This document shows, in pieces, positions 44,952 through 53,342 of a stretch of DNA of 64,000 nucleotides. Under the pieces are notes generated by a model, which ran no database searches, was not told the DNA's origin, and saw nothing but the letters and a program-made list of their open reading frames with translations. Both the position numbers and the translations under genes were made by a program. Where the stretch lies: NCBI RefSeq assembly GCF_947495675.1, contig NZ_CANLZX010000003.1, positions 124,001 through 188,000 of the forward strand. Reading direction: 5' to 3'. Within the stretch, counting starts at the first letter, position 1. Each line of letters opens with the position of its first letter. This DNA comes from an uncultured Algibacter sp. Lineage in GTDB: Bacteria; Bacteroidota; Bacteroidia; Flavobacteriales; Flavobacteriaceae.

Positions 44952-45413
44952 TTAAAATGGAAGATCATCATTATCATCTGTAATCGGTTCGTTACTCTTT
45001 TTGGGGCTTGTTACTGGTGCCGCTGGTTTTTGTTCAGCAGCTATATTTGGTGTATTTTCATTAGCCCCACTTTCTTTTTTGGTTGTAAGAAAGGTAAAAT
45101 CATTACATTGAATTTCAGTTGAATATCTATCATTTCCCTTATCGTCTGTCCATTTTCTGGTTTTCAATCTACCTTCAATATACACTTTATCGCCTTTGCT
45201 TAAATACTTTTCACAAATTTCAGCGCCTTTATTTCTAACTACTATATTATGCCATTCGGTATTAGTAATACGCTCGTTTGTTTGTTTACTTACATAAGTT
45301 TCGCTTGTTGCTATTGGAAATCTTCCAACACAACCACCACCTTCAAAATAATGCATTTTAACATCGTCGCCTAAATTCCCTATAAGCATCACTTTATTTA
45401 ATGTACCTGACAT
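44952..45413 (-). CDS. ssb: Single-stranded DNA-binding protein
   Basis: A 153-residue protein with an OB fold at 1-110 (LNKVMLIGNLGDDVKMHY, NTEWHNIVV, GDKVYIEGRLKTRKW), a Pro/Ala-rich linker, and the acidic tail DDNDDLPF that binds partner proteins. It lies between mutY and gldE, the usual flavobacterial order. A minus-strand TAATTTTG box at 45442-45435 gives it its own promoter. Confidence 0.96.
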   Translation of the reverse strand: MSGTLNKVMLIGNLGDDVKMHYFEGGGCVGRFPIATSETYVSKQTNERITNTEWHNIVVRNKGAEICEKYLSKGDKVYIEGRLKTRKWTDDKGNDRYSTEIQCNDFTFLTTKKESGANENTPNIAAEQKPAAPVTSPKKSNEPITDDNDDLPF

Positions 45414-45502
45414 AATTTATATTTTAAGAGATAACAAAATTACTGAATTGCTTTGCATTTTTTTAAAATTAACAAAAAAATATGATTGACAATACTAAAC
45501 AA

Positions 45503-46543
45503 CTAGAAATTAAAGCTTTCTATAAAATTTCCTATTAAAATAGGCACAGGATAATCTTTTACTTTACTTATTGAAACCCCTTCTATTGAAAGTTTTTCTA
45601 AATTAATAACCCAAAACTTAGTATATAGGTGTTGATGAGATAATTTATGAATAATGTGCTCCTTATTATATAATGCTATTTCAAAAGAAGTGTCTTTTAA
45701 AAAATTGTGATTTTTTATTAGATTTGATAAAGCCTTTTCATTTACAGCCTTTTCTGTTTCAAGTAAAGGAAATTGATAGAGGTTTTGCCAAATTCCCTTT
45801 CCTTCTCTTTTTTCTAAAACTGTTTTTTCATCTTGAGAAATAAACACTAAAAAATTAAAATATTTTTTTTTTGCTTTAGCCGATTTTATTTTAACAGGTA
45901 ATTCTGCAATTCTGTTTTTACTTAATGCGATACAACTATCTTTAAATGGACAACTATTACACAATGGATTTGCTGGCTTACATTGTGTTGCTCCGAATTC
46001 CATAATAGCTTGATTAAATTCAGCTGGATGGTTTTTATCAATTAATTTTTGCGCTAAAGCTTTAAACTCTTTTGCACCTTTTGATGAATTTATAGGTGTA
46101 TTAATTCCAAAATAACGAGAAAACACTCTGTACACATTACCATCAACAACAGCAGTAACTTCATTAAAACAAATAGATGCAATTGCACTAGCTGTATAAT
46201 CGCCAACTCCTTTTAGTTTTAATAAGTCCTTATAGTTATTTGGAAAATTTCCATCTAAATCATTTACAACATATTTTGCAGAGGCATGCAAATTTCTAGC
46301 ACGAGAGTAATAACCTAGTCCTTGCCAAAGTTTTAGCACATCACTCTCAGGTGCATCAGCTAAATCAAAAACCGTTGGATATTTGCTTACAAATGCCTCG
46401 TAATATGGCAACCCTTGCTTAACTTGTGTTTGCTGCAAAATAATTTCTGACAACCAAATGTAATATGGGTTAACAGTTTCACGCCAAGGCAAATTTCTCT
46501 TATTATTTGAATACCAATGTGTTAAGATTTTTGAAAATATCAT
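45503..46543 (-). CDS. mutY: A/G-specific adenine glycosylase
   Basis: A 346-residue repair enzyme. The helix-hairpin-helix with LKGVGDYTASAIASI, the catalytic Asp region (AVVDGNVYRVFSR), and the four cluster cysteines C-x6-C-x2-C-x5-C in CKPANPLCNSCPFKDSC identify it. The C-terminal MutT-like domain reads 8-oxoG. It removes A opposite 8-oxoguanine. ATG 46543 is chosen, because a minus-strand TATTTTTG -7 box (46572-46565) makes the upstream ATG at 46567 untranscribed. Confidence 0.95.
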   Translation of the reverse strand: MIFSKILTHWYSNNKRNLPWRETVNPYYIWLSEIILQQTQVKQGLPYYEAFVSKYPTVFDLADAPESDVLKLWQGLGYYSRARNLHASAKYVVNDLDGNFPNNYKDLLKLKGVGDYTASAIASICFNEVTAVVDGNVYRVFSRYFGINTPINSSKGAKEFKALAQKLIDKNHPAEFNQAIMEFGATQCKPANPLCNSCPFKDSCIALSKNRIAELPVKIKSAKAKKKYFNFLVFISQDEKTVLEKREGKGIWQNLYQFPLLETEKAVNEKALSNLIKNHNFLKDTSFEIALYNKEHIIHKLSHQHLYTKFWVINLEKLSIEGVSISKVKDYPVPILIGNFIESFNF

Positions 46544-46605
46544 ATTTTGATTTAATCGATCAAACAAAAATAAACGTTTATAATATTAAATTTTAGTGAA
46601 TTAGG

Positions 46606-46638
46606 TTTGAAATATTGAATATTAAATTCCTATATTTG
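46606..46638 (+). promoter_or_regulatory. Promoter of the HU gene
   Basis: TTTG at 46606-46609 and TATATTTG at 46631-46638 are 21 bases apart, a full Bacteroidota consensus promoter. The ATG at 46684 leaves a leader near 40 nt. Confidence 0.7.
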
Positions 46639-46683
46639 CATCCCTTTTAGAATTAATAGTAACACAAAAAATTATATAATAAA

Positions 46684-46974
46684 ATGACGAAGGCTGATTT
46701 AGTAGCAAAAATTTCTGAAAAATTGGGAATTGAAAAAGGAGATGTACAAGCAACTGTTGAAACTTTTATGGAAGAAGTGAAAACTTCTTTAGAAGGTGGA
46801 GATAATGTTTACTTAAGAGGTTTTGGAAGCTTTATAATTAAAACTAGAGCTGAAAAAACAGGTAGAAACATTTCAAAAAATACAACTATAAAAATACCTG
46901 CTCATAATATCCCTGCATTTAAGCCTGCAAAAGTTTTTGTAGAAGGCGTTAAAACAAATGTAGACGTTAAATAA
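46684..46974 (+). CDS. HU/IHF-family DNA-binding protein
   Basis: A 96-residue nucleoid protein. It starts MTKADLVAKISEKLG and has the beta-arm region GFGSFIIKTRAEKTGRN with the conserved Arg and an IPAFKPAKVF C-terminus. It bends DNA as a dimer. It stands divergent from mutY, as in other flavobacteria, and is followed by the tiny basic gene at 47040 and then rng. Confidence 0.95.
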   Translation: MTKADLVAKISEKLGIEKGDVQATVETFMEEVKTSLEGGDNVYLRGFGSFIIKTRAEKTGRNISKNTTIKIPAHNIPAFKPAKVFVEGVKTNVDVK

Positions 46975-47039
46975 AGCAACAAAGTGCTGGACTTATTTTC
47001 AGTATTAAACCGAATTATTAATTTAAAAAGACACTATTT

Positions 47040-47132
47040 ATGCCAAGTGGTAAAAAACGTAAAAGACATAAGGTAGCGACGCACAAACGTAAGAAACGTA
47101 GACGCGCTAACCGTCACAAAAAGAAAAAATAA
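47040..47132 (+). CDS. 30-residue highly basic small protein (candidate ribosomal protein)
   Basis: ATG at 47040 opens a 30-codon frame ending with TAA at 47130-47132. The product begins MPSGKKRKRHKVATHKRKKR and ends in NRHKKKK; over 60% of its residues are Lys, Arg or His. The G+C content is well above the surrounding DNA, showing codon-level selection. A perfect terminator follows 3 bp later. Such size and charge fit a ribosomal protein of the THX/L34-like kind. It lies between HU and rng and would be missed by ordinary length cut-offs. Confidence 0.8.
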   Translation: MPSGKKRKRHKVATHKRKKRRRANRHKKKK

Positions 47133-47135
47133 ATC

Positions 47136-47165
47136 AAAAAAGTAGTTAGATTAGCTACTTTTTTT
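47136..47165 (+). terminator. Terminator after the small basic gene
   Basis: AAAAAAGTAG (47136-47145) pairs with CTACTTTTTT (47155-47164), with a 9-nt loop and trailing T. Confidence 0.85.
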
Positions 47166-47210
47166 GGTTTTAAAAAAACAAGTTCATTGAAATGAGTTCA
47201 TTAATTTTTT

Positions 47211-47292
47211 AACGCCTATTGGGTGTTGTTTGAACTCCACGGATTAAAATCCTGTGAAAAAATAATGTTTAATCCATCCCGATTTATCGGGA
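47211..47292 (+). promoter_or_regulatory. Structured 5' leader of rng with three hairpins
   Basis: Three hairpins occur in series: AACGCC/GGTGTT (47211-47227), CACGGAT/ATCCTGTG with one bulge (47238-47256), and TCCCGA/TCGGGA with a TTTA loop (47277-47292). They end 14 bp before the rng ATG. RNase E/G genes in other bacteria are controlled through leader cleavage, so an autoregulatory leader is plausible. Insertion of small palindromic repeats is the alternative. Confidence 0.5.
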
Positions 47293-47306
47293 CAAAAATT
47301 AACAAA

Positions 47307-48854
47307 ATGGATAAAGAATTGATCATTCGATCTAGTTCCGACGATGTTGATTTTGCCTTACTAAAAGATGGAAAACTTATTGAATTACAGAAAGATGAAG
47401 ATAGTAACGACTTTGCTGTTGGTGATGTGTTTATAGCCAAAATCAGAAAAGCCGTTCCTGGACTAAATGCTGCATTTGTTAATGTAGGTTATGAAAAAGA
47501 TGCGTTTTTGCATTATCATGATTTAGGGCCAAAACTACCTTCGCTTTTAAAATTCACAAAACGTGTAAGCACAGGTAAACTAAAAGATTTTTCTTTAAAA
47601 AATTTCCCATTTGAAAAAGATATTGATAAAGACGGCAAAATTTCTGACGCCTTAAAATCAAATCAATCGCTATTAGTACAAATTGTAAAAGAACCTATAT
47701 CAACAAAAGGCCCTAGAATAAGCTCAGAGCTTTCTATTGCTGGTCGATATATTGTTTTAGTACCTTTTTCTAGCCGCATATCTATTTCTCAAAAAATAGA
47801 AGATCGCGAAGAAAAAGACCGTTTAAAACGTTTGGTAAAGAGTATTACTCCCCAAGGTTTTGGCGTTATTGTACGTACGGTAGCACAAGGCAAAAAAGTA
47901 GCAGAGCTAGATAAAGATTTACAAAATTTGCTTAGTCGTTGGACGGCAATGTGTAAAAAGCTACACAGAGCACACCATCCAAGTAAAGTACTAGGAGAAA
48001 TGAATAAAGCCTCGTCAATTTTACGAGATATATTCAATGATACCTTTACAGGAATTACTGTTGATGATGAAGAGCTCTTTTATCAAATTAAAGATTACGT
48101 GCAAGAGATTGCACCAGAAAAAGAATCAATAGTTAAATTGTATCAGTCTAAAAATCCAATTTTCGAAAAATTCGGTATTGAAAGACAAATTAAAACCTCG
48201 TTTGGAAAAACCGTGTCTATGGCAAAAGGTGCTTATTTGGTAATAGAACATACCGAAGCCCTTCATGTTATTGATGTAAACAGCGGAAACCGCTCTAATA
48301 AAGCAAACAACCAAGAGGATACAGCATTAGAAGTTAATTTAATTGCAGCTACAGAAATGGCTCGTCAATTACGCTTGCGTGATATGGGCGGTATTATTGT
48401 AGTAGATTTTATTGATATGACTAATTCTGAAAACAGGCAAAAATTGTTTAATCACCTTCGTGACGAAATGAAGGACGATAGAGCAAAACACAAAATATTG
48501 CCTCCTAGTAAATTTGGATTGATACAAATTACAAGACAGCGTGTTCGCCCAGAAATGAACATTAAAACCCGCGAGGAAAATCCAGACGGGATTGTTAATG
48601 GCGCAGAGGTAGAAGCACCAATTGGATTGGTAGAAAAAATCAACCAAGATCTTGAAAGACTAATTAAAAAAGACTATAAGAAGCTGACTTTAAACACACA
48701 TCCTTTTATAGCTGCCTTTTTAACAAAAGGTATTCCATCAATACGTTCTAAATGGTTTTTAGAACACAAAAAATGGGTGAAAATTTTACCAAGAGATGCT
48801 TACACATACTTAGAGTACCACTTTTTCGATAAAGATGGTAATCAAATTAAATAA
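47307..48854 (+). CDS. rng: Ribonuclease G/E
   Basis: A 515-residue enzyme. The S1 domain (about 35-125, FIAKIRKAVPGLNAAFVNVG) is followed by the RNase H-like and DNase I-like parts with GGIIVVDFIDM, whose Asp residues bind magnesium, and the GLIQITRQR block. There is no long RNase E scaffold tail. It processes rRNA and mRNA. ATG 47307 (MDKELIIRSSSDDV) fits the family. The longer frame from 47223 would include two leader hairpins. Confidence 0.94.
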   Translation: MDKELIIRSSSDDVDFALLKDGKLIELQKDEDSNDFAVGDVFIAKIRKAVPGLNAAFVNVGYEKDAFLHYHDLGPKLPSLLKFTKRVSTGKLKDFSLKNFPFEKDIDKDGKISDALKSNQSLLVQIVKEPISTKGPRISSELSIAGRYIVLVPFSSRISISQKIEDREEKDRLKRLVKSITPQGFGVIVRTVAQGKKVAELDKDLQNLLSRWTAMCKKLHRAHHPSKVLGEMNKASSILRDIFNDTFTGITVDDEELFYQIKDYVQEIAPEKESIVKLYQSKNPIFEKFGIERQIKTSFGKTVSMAKGAYLVIEHTEALHVIDVNSGNRSNKANNQEDTALEVNLIAATEMARQLRLRDMGGIIVVDFIDMTNSENRQKLFNHLRDEMKDDRAKHKILPPSKFGLIQITRQRVRPEMNIKTREENPDGIVNGAEVEAPIGLVEKINQDLERLIKKDYKKLTLNTHPFIAAFLTKGIPSIRSKWFLEHKKWVKILPRDAYTYLEYHFFDKDGNQIK

Positions 48855-48856
48855 TT

Positions 48857-48890
48857 AAAAAACCCGCTACTTTAAAGTAGTGGGTTTTTT
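48857..48890 (+). terminator. Terminator after rng
   Basis: AAAAAACCCGCTACTTT pairs with AAAGTAGTGGGTTTTTT (one G-T pair), a long A/T-flanked hairpin. Confidence 0.93.
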
Positions 48891-48960
48891 GTTTTAAAAG
48901 GTTTCTCATAAACAAAGTATTTCTATATTTGATCAGAGTAAAATACTAAGAAAAGTAAAT

Positions 48961-49668
48961 ATGATTATTACTAAATTATCAATTGTTATTCCTGTTTATA
49001 ATGAAGCAAAGACCATTCATAAAATATTAAATAAAATAAAAGATGTTAAACTAATTAATAATATTGAAAAAGAACTTATTATTATTAATGACTGTTCTAC
49101 AGATGATAGCGAAATTGCAATACAAAAATATGCAAAAAACAATTCTAATTTAAAGATTCAATACTTTAAACACCCTGTGAATATGGGCAAAGGAGCTGCA
49201 TTACATACTGGTATTTCAATGGCTAAAGGTGAGTATACAGTAATTCAAGATGCAGATCTAGAATACGATCCAGAAGAATATAATGAATTATTAATTCCAA
49301 TAGTTAAAGGTGCTGCAGATGTTGTTTATGGCTCTCGCTTTATGGGAAGTAAACCTCATAGAATTCTATTCTTTTGGCATACAATAGGGAATAAATTTCT
49401 TACTTTTTTATCCAACATGTTTACCAATTTAAACCTAACAGACATGGAAACCTGTTATAAAATGTTTAATACTTCAATTCTTCAAAGCTTAAAATTAAAA
49501 GAAAAAAGATTTGGGTTTGAACCAGAAGTAACTGCAAAAATTGCTAAAATAAAGGAAATACGGATTTATGAAATAGGAATTAGTTATTATGGAAGAACTT
49601 ATTTAGAAGGTAAAAAAATTAGCTGGAAGGATGGTTTTAGAGCTATTTACTGTATTTTAAAATATTAA
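48961..49668 (+). CDS. GT2 glycosyltransferase, polyprenyl-phosphate sugar synthase-like (DPM1-like)
   Basis: A 235-residue GT-A fold enzyme without membrane helices. LSIVIPVYNEAKTI is the GT2 opening. QDADLEYDP has the metal-binding DxD-like motif, and GSRFMG fits the DPM1/DPMS branch. It probably transfers mannose or glucose from a nucleotide sugar to a polyprenyl phosphate at the inner membrane. The next gene, 1 bp later, encodes a GT-C-type membrane enzyme that would use that lipid-linked sugar. Confidence 0.87.
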   Translation: MIITKLSIVIPVYNEAKTIHKILNKIKDVKLINNIEKELIIINDCSTDDSEIAIQKYAKNNSNLKIQYFKHPVNMGKGAALHTGISMAKGEYTVIQDADLEYDPEEYNELLIPIVKGAADVVYGSRFMGSKPHRILFFWHTIGNKFLTFLSNMFTNLNLTDMETCYKMFNTSILQSLKLKEKRFGFEPEVTAKIAKIKEIRIYEIGISYYGRTYLEGKKISWKDGFRAIYCILKY

Positions 49669-49669
49669 A

Positions 49670-51142
49670 ATGATTTTTCAATTATTATTCGGAAATCCAA
49701 ATCATAAAAACCTTTATTTCATTTTACCTATATTATTTTTTTGGTTGATTTTATTATCGTTTAACAAAAAGTCATTTTTATCTTTTTTTTCAAAAATCTT
49801 ATTTTTTTTAAAAGATTCTTTTAAGTTCTATTGGTTATCAGCCATTTTTTTGATTGTATTGCTTTGTTATGGTTTTTATTTGCCTCTATCTTATGATGAG
49901 TCATACACCTTTATTCAATTTGTAAATCGAAGTATTTTTTATGCTACCTGTACTTACCCAGTACCAAACAATCATGTATTACATTCTATCTTTAGTAATA
50001 TTTCATGGCATATATTAGGCTGGACAAATTTGGCATTAATTGTAAGGATACCCTCTATATTGGCTTCTTATTTATTAATGAATATTTTTATTACTAAAAT
50101 ATCAAAAAACAACTTATTTTATTCTGGGTTATTTTTAATATTACTTTTGTTTAATTTCCCCTATTTAGCTTTTTCATTTCAAGCTAGAGGCTATTCATTT
50201 CAAATTTTAATTGCTGTTATAACATTAGTTATTATCTTTAAAAGTTCAAACATTAAGACCTTTAAAGACAAAAATAATTTAATTCTCTTTTTTTCAACAC
50301 TTGGTCTCTATACTAGTCCTGCATACCTTTATACTTTTCTACCTTTATATTCATTGTTTTTAATAATTAATAAGAATTTTTGTTTAGAGTTTGTAAAATA
50401 TATTTTAAAATCGGGTGTGTTTTTTACGCTTACAGTTATTCTCCTATATGCACCCATAATGATATTTAGAGGTTATGAATCTATTATACATAATAGATAT
50501 GTTGCCCCGTTAGATCATTTAAGTATTCATGAAGCCTTTAATCATATTACTATATCTTTTACAGAAGTTTTAGGAGGAAAAATTATAAGTCTCTTAGTAC
50601 TCTTATTAGTTGTATTTTATACTATAGTAAAAAGAAGGTTTGTAATTTTAGTATTATTTTTGATTCCAATAATTTTAATGCTCGTGTTAAAACAAACCCC
50701 TTTTTCACGTGTATTCTTACCATTAGCTATAGTTGTTGTGGTTTTAGCAATTGCAGACCTAAAGGATGGTTTTAAAAACACAAAACAACTTAATCCTATG
50801 ATTTACATTCTTTTCATAGGTGTTTCGATTGCTATTTCAACATTTTTATTTTTTGAAAATCCTAACGGTGGATTAGAAACATCATATCGAGTAAAATATT
50901 TATCTAAACATTTTGATAATAGAGATGTTTATTTGACACCTAATACTCACGATTATTTAAAAACACCTATTGAAGCTTATTTACAAGTTAATGAGATAAA
51001 TTATACTTTATTAAATAAGGATACTAAATTAAAAGAAGGGTCCATATTAATATATTCTGAAAAAAATATAGAAAACATTAAAATTTTAGATTCGGTACCC
51101 TCTCTAAACAAAAAGGTTTATGTAGGTAAAGTTGTTTTTTAA
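49670..51142 (+). CDS. GT-C-type membrane glycosyltransferase (PMT/ArnT-like)
   Basis: A 490-residue integral membrane protein with some 11-13 helices. The first outer loop contains LSYDESYTF (about 67-75), whose Asp-Glu pair is the acidic motif of GT-C enzymes. The Arg-rich loop AFSFQARGYSFQ also fits. The last 90 residues are a soluble domain. It would move a sugar from polyprenyl phosphate to a periplasmic acceptor. The acceptor is unknown. It depends on the preceding GT2 gene for its donor. Confidence 0.72.
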   Translation: MIFQLLFGNPNHKNLYFILPILFFWLILLSFNKKSFLSFFSKILFFLKDSFKFYWLSAIFLIVLLCYGFYLPLSYDESYTFIQFVNRSIFYATCTYPVPNNHVLHSIFSNISWHILGWTNLALIVRIPSILASYLLMNIFITKISKNNLFYSGLFLILLLFNFPYLAFSFQARGYSFQILIAVITLVIIFKSSNIKTFKDKNNLILFFSTLGLYTSPAYLYTFLPLYSLFLIINKNFCLEFVKYILKSGVFFTLTVILLYAPIMIFRGYESIIHNRYVAPLDHLSIHEAFNHITISFTEVLGGKIISLLVLLLVVFYTIVKRRFVILVLFLIPIILMLVLKQTPFSRVFLPLAIVVVVLAIADLKDGFKNTKQLNPMIYILFIGVSIAISTFLFFENPNGGLETSYRVKYLSKHFDNRDVYLTPNTHDYLKTPIEAYLQVNEINYTLLNKDTKLKEGSILIYSEKNIENIKILDSVPSLNKKVYVGKVVF

Positions 51143-51163
51143 ACATTACACAATAAATATTTA

Positions 51164-52195
51164 TCAAGGTGCAGGATTAGGTATGGCTTGGTGCACCTCA
51201 TTAATTTGATTTAAAATATCCTCACTTAAAGTAACATTTATACTATCTATATTCTCTTTAAGTTGCTTTAATTTAGAGGCTCCAATGATGGTACTTGTTA
51301 CAAAAGGACGTTGGTTTACAAATGCTAAACTCATTTGTGCTAAAGTCATATTATTAGCTTCTGCTATTTTTAAATATTTTTTTGATGCTTCGGTAGCTTG
51401 CTCCCCACTATATCTTGCAAATCTTGGAAATAATTTAAGGCGTGCATTATCTGCAGCTGTGCCGTTTATATATTTACCCGAAAGCACTCCAAAAGCCATT
51501 GGCGAATAAGCTAATAAGCCCACATTTTCTCTTAAAGCTACTTCTGCTAAATCGGTTTCAAAAGTTCTAGTTAACATAGAATATGCATTTTGAATAGTTG
51601 CCACTCTTGGTAAATTATGGTGTTTAGCTTCTTCTAGATAACGCATAGTTCCCCATGAGTTTTCATTAGAGATTCCTATATTTCTTATTCTACCTGCTTT
51701 AATTTCAGCATCTAAACTATGTAAAATTTCATTAAAATTATCTTTCCATTTGGTATCCAGATTAAATGTTCTAGTGCCAAAACGATTGGTATCACGTTCT
51801 GGCCAATGCAACTGATATAAATCTATGTAATCGGTTTGCAATCTTTCTAACTCTAAATCTATGGCTTCTTTAATTGCACTTGGACTAAATCCTGTGGTAC
51901 GAATATGCGCAGTATAATCACCAGATCCTGCTATTTTTGATGCGATAATAACCTTATCTCTATTTCCAGTTTTTTTTAACCAGGTTCCAATAATTTTACT
52001 GGTTCTTCCGCTTATTTCTGCTGTGGCTGGAACAGGATATAATTCGGCTGTATCAATAAAATTAACACCTTTACCAAAAGCATAATCTAATTGCTCATGG
52101 CCTTCTGCTTCTGTGTTTTGGTTTCCAAATGTCATTGTTCCTAAACATATCTTACTCACTTTTATATCTGTGTTTGGAAGTGTTGTATATTTCAT
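51164..52195 (-). CDS. Aldo/keto reductase (Tas-like)
   Basis: A 343-residue TIM-barrel oxidoreductase. It has the catalytic Asp and Tyr in FIDTAELYP, the Lys in VIIASKIAG and the His in YQLHWPERD, plus the C-terminal NADPH-binding block TIIGASKLKQLKENI. The long insertion after the active Tyr matches the Tas/YajO branch. The natural substrate is unknown. It is convergent with the GT-C gene. A strong hairpin and an 85-bp repeat lie on its upstream side. Confidence 0.92.
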   Translation of the reverse strand: MKYTTLPNTDIKVSKICLGTMTFGNQNTEAEGHEQLDYAFGKGVNFIDTAELYPVPATAEISGRTSKIIGTWLKKTGNRDKVIIASKIAGSGDYTAHIRTTGFSPSAIKEAIDLELERLQTDYIDLYQLHWPERDTNRFGTRTFNLDTKWKDNFNEILHSLDAEIKAGRIRNIGISNENSWGTMRYLEEAKHHNLPRVATIQNAYSMLTRTFETDLAEVALRENVGLLAYSPMAFGVLSGKYINGTAADNARLKLFPRFARYSGEQATEASKKYLKIAEANNMTLAQMSLAFVNQRPFVTSTIIGASKLKQLKENIDSINVTLSEDILNQINEVHQAIPNPAP

Positions 52196-52228
52196 TGATT
52201 TTATATTTATTAAAAGAAGTGCTAAGAT

Positions 52229-52268
52229 AAAAAACCTTTAAAGGCCTTGAAGCTTTTAAAGGTTTTTT
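52229..52268. terminator. Strong bidirectional terminator after ompA-like gene
   Basis: A 14-bp perfect stem AAAAAACCTTTAAA (52229-52242) / TTTAAAGGTTTTTT (52255-52268) with a 12-nt loop. On the minus strand it ends the xth-ompA transcript, after the repeat element. Confidence 0.9.
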
Positions 52269-52270
52269 AT

Positions 52271-52356
52271 GCGTTAGGGATAGTAGCGGTATCCTTTTTT
52301 GCTATTTATAATGCAAAAAAGATATAGCGAATAGCCCGACCCTTGCGGTAACGCCC
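52271..52356 (+). repeat. Intergenic inverted-repeat element, copy B (86 bp)
   Basis: It starts GCGTTAGGGATAGTAG and ends with TAGCCCGACCCTTG then GGTAACGCCC, as in copy A at 3914-3998. The centre differs: it folds into an inner hairpin CTTTTTTGC/GCAAAAAAG. It lies between the OmpA-like gene and its terminator, so it would be part of that transcript's 3' end. Confidence 0.75.
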
Positions 52357-52364
52357 AAATATTA

Positions 52365-53336
52365 CTACTCGCTTAACAACTTAGAAAGTTCGTCTAACTT
52401 TGGTGTTAAGATAACTTCTATACGTCTGTTTTTTGCTTTTCCTTCGGGAGAATCATTAGAGGCTACTGGTGCAAATTCACCACGACCTGCAGCTGTTAAA
52501 TTCTCTGGATTTATACTACTATTTTGACGTAATATATTTACTATTGCTGTTGCCCGTTTGGTCGATAAATCCCAGTTACTTGTTAATGTTCCGTTGCCTT
52601 TATATGGCACATTATCTGTATGTCCTTCTATTAAAACGGCAATATCTGGATTATCACCAAGTACGGCTCCTAATTGCTTTACAGCTCTTGTTCCTTCTGT
52701 ACCAACGGCCCAACTTCCAGAACTAAAAAGCAATTTGTTTTCCATAGAGACATATACTTTCCCATCGCGTTGCTCTACAGTTAAACCTTTACCTTCAAAA
52801 TCGGTTAAAGCTCTTGAAATGGCGTTTTTAAGCGCAGTCATGGCCGCATCTTTTGAGGCAATAACTTGCTCTAATTCTGCCACACGGTTTGAGCGATCTT
52901 CAAGTTCTTTTTTAAGTTTTGCTAAACGGGCATTTTCTGCTGCTAAAGCTTGCTCTTTAGCTTCAAGCTGTGCTAATAACTCTCGGTTCTTTTTTGAATT
53001 TGCTGCAATTGATGCAGAGCTATTTTTCTCTAAAGCATCATAGGATGCTTTTAAATTATTTAAATTTGATTTAGCTGCGTTATATTCGGCTTGTAATTTA
53101 TCACGCTGCTCAACAGCCTCATCATAGGCAGATTGTAATTGCTTTAATTCGTTTTCGGCTGCTGTTTTAGCACTTAAAAGCGCTTCGTTATTGGTGGATA
53201 ACTTTTTGTTTTCCTTTTTTAAATCTGCATACTTTGCTTCTAATTCTTTGTAAACTTTTGGCGATACACAAGATGCTAAAACTACTAATGTAAAAAATGT
53301 AAATACGATTTTTTTAATCATTTTGTTTGGGTTCAT
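52365..53336 (-). CDS. OmpA-family peptidoglycan-binding lipoprotein
   Basis: A 323-residue protein. A lipoprotein signal peptide ends at VVLASC (Cys about residue 23). Residues 28-175 are a long coiled coil rich in Leu, Lys, Glu and Ala. The C-terminal OmpA domain (about 195-310) holds LIEGHTDNVPYKG and NRRIEVILTP, which bind diaminopimelate in peptidoglycan. It probably links outer membrane and wall. An ATG at 53321 (MIKK) is an equally good start. It begins 6 bp after the xth stop, so the two form an operon. Confidence 0.92.
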   Translation of the reverse strand: MNPNKMIKKIVFTFFTLVVLASCVSPKVYKELEAKYADLKKENKKLSTNNEALLSAKTAAENELKQLQSAYDEAVEQRDKLQAEYNAAKSNLNNLKASYDALEKNSSASIAANSKKNRELLAQLEAKEQALAAENARLAKLKKELEDRSNRVAELEQVIASKDAAMTALKNAISRALTDFEGKGLTVEQRDGKVYVSMENKLLFSSGSWAVGTEGTRAVKQLGAVLGDNPDIAVLIEGHTDNVPYKGNGTLTSNWDLSTKRATAIVNILRQNSSINPENLTAAGRGEFAPVASNDSPEGKAKNRRIEVILTPKLDELSKLLSE

Positions 53337-53342
53337 TTGTTA

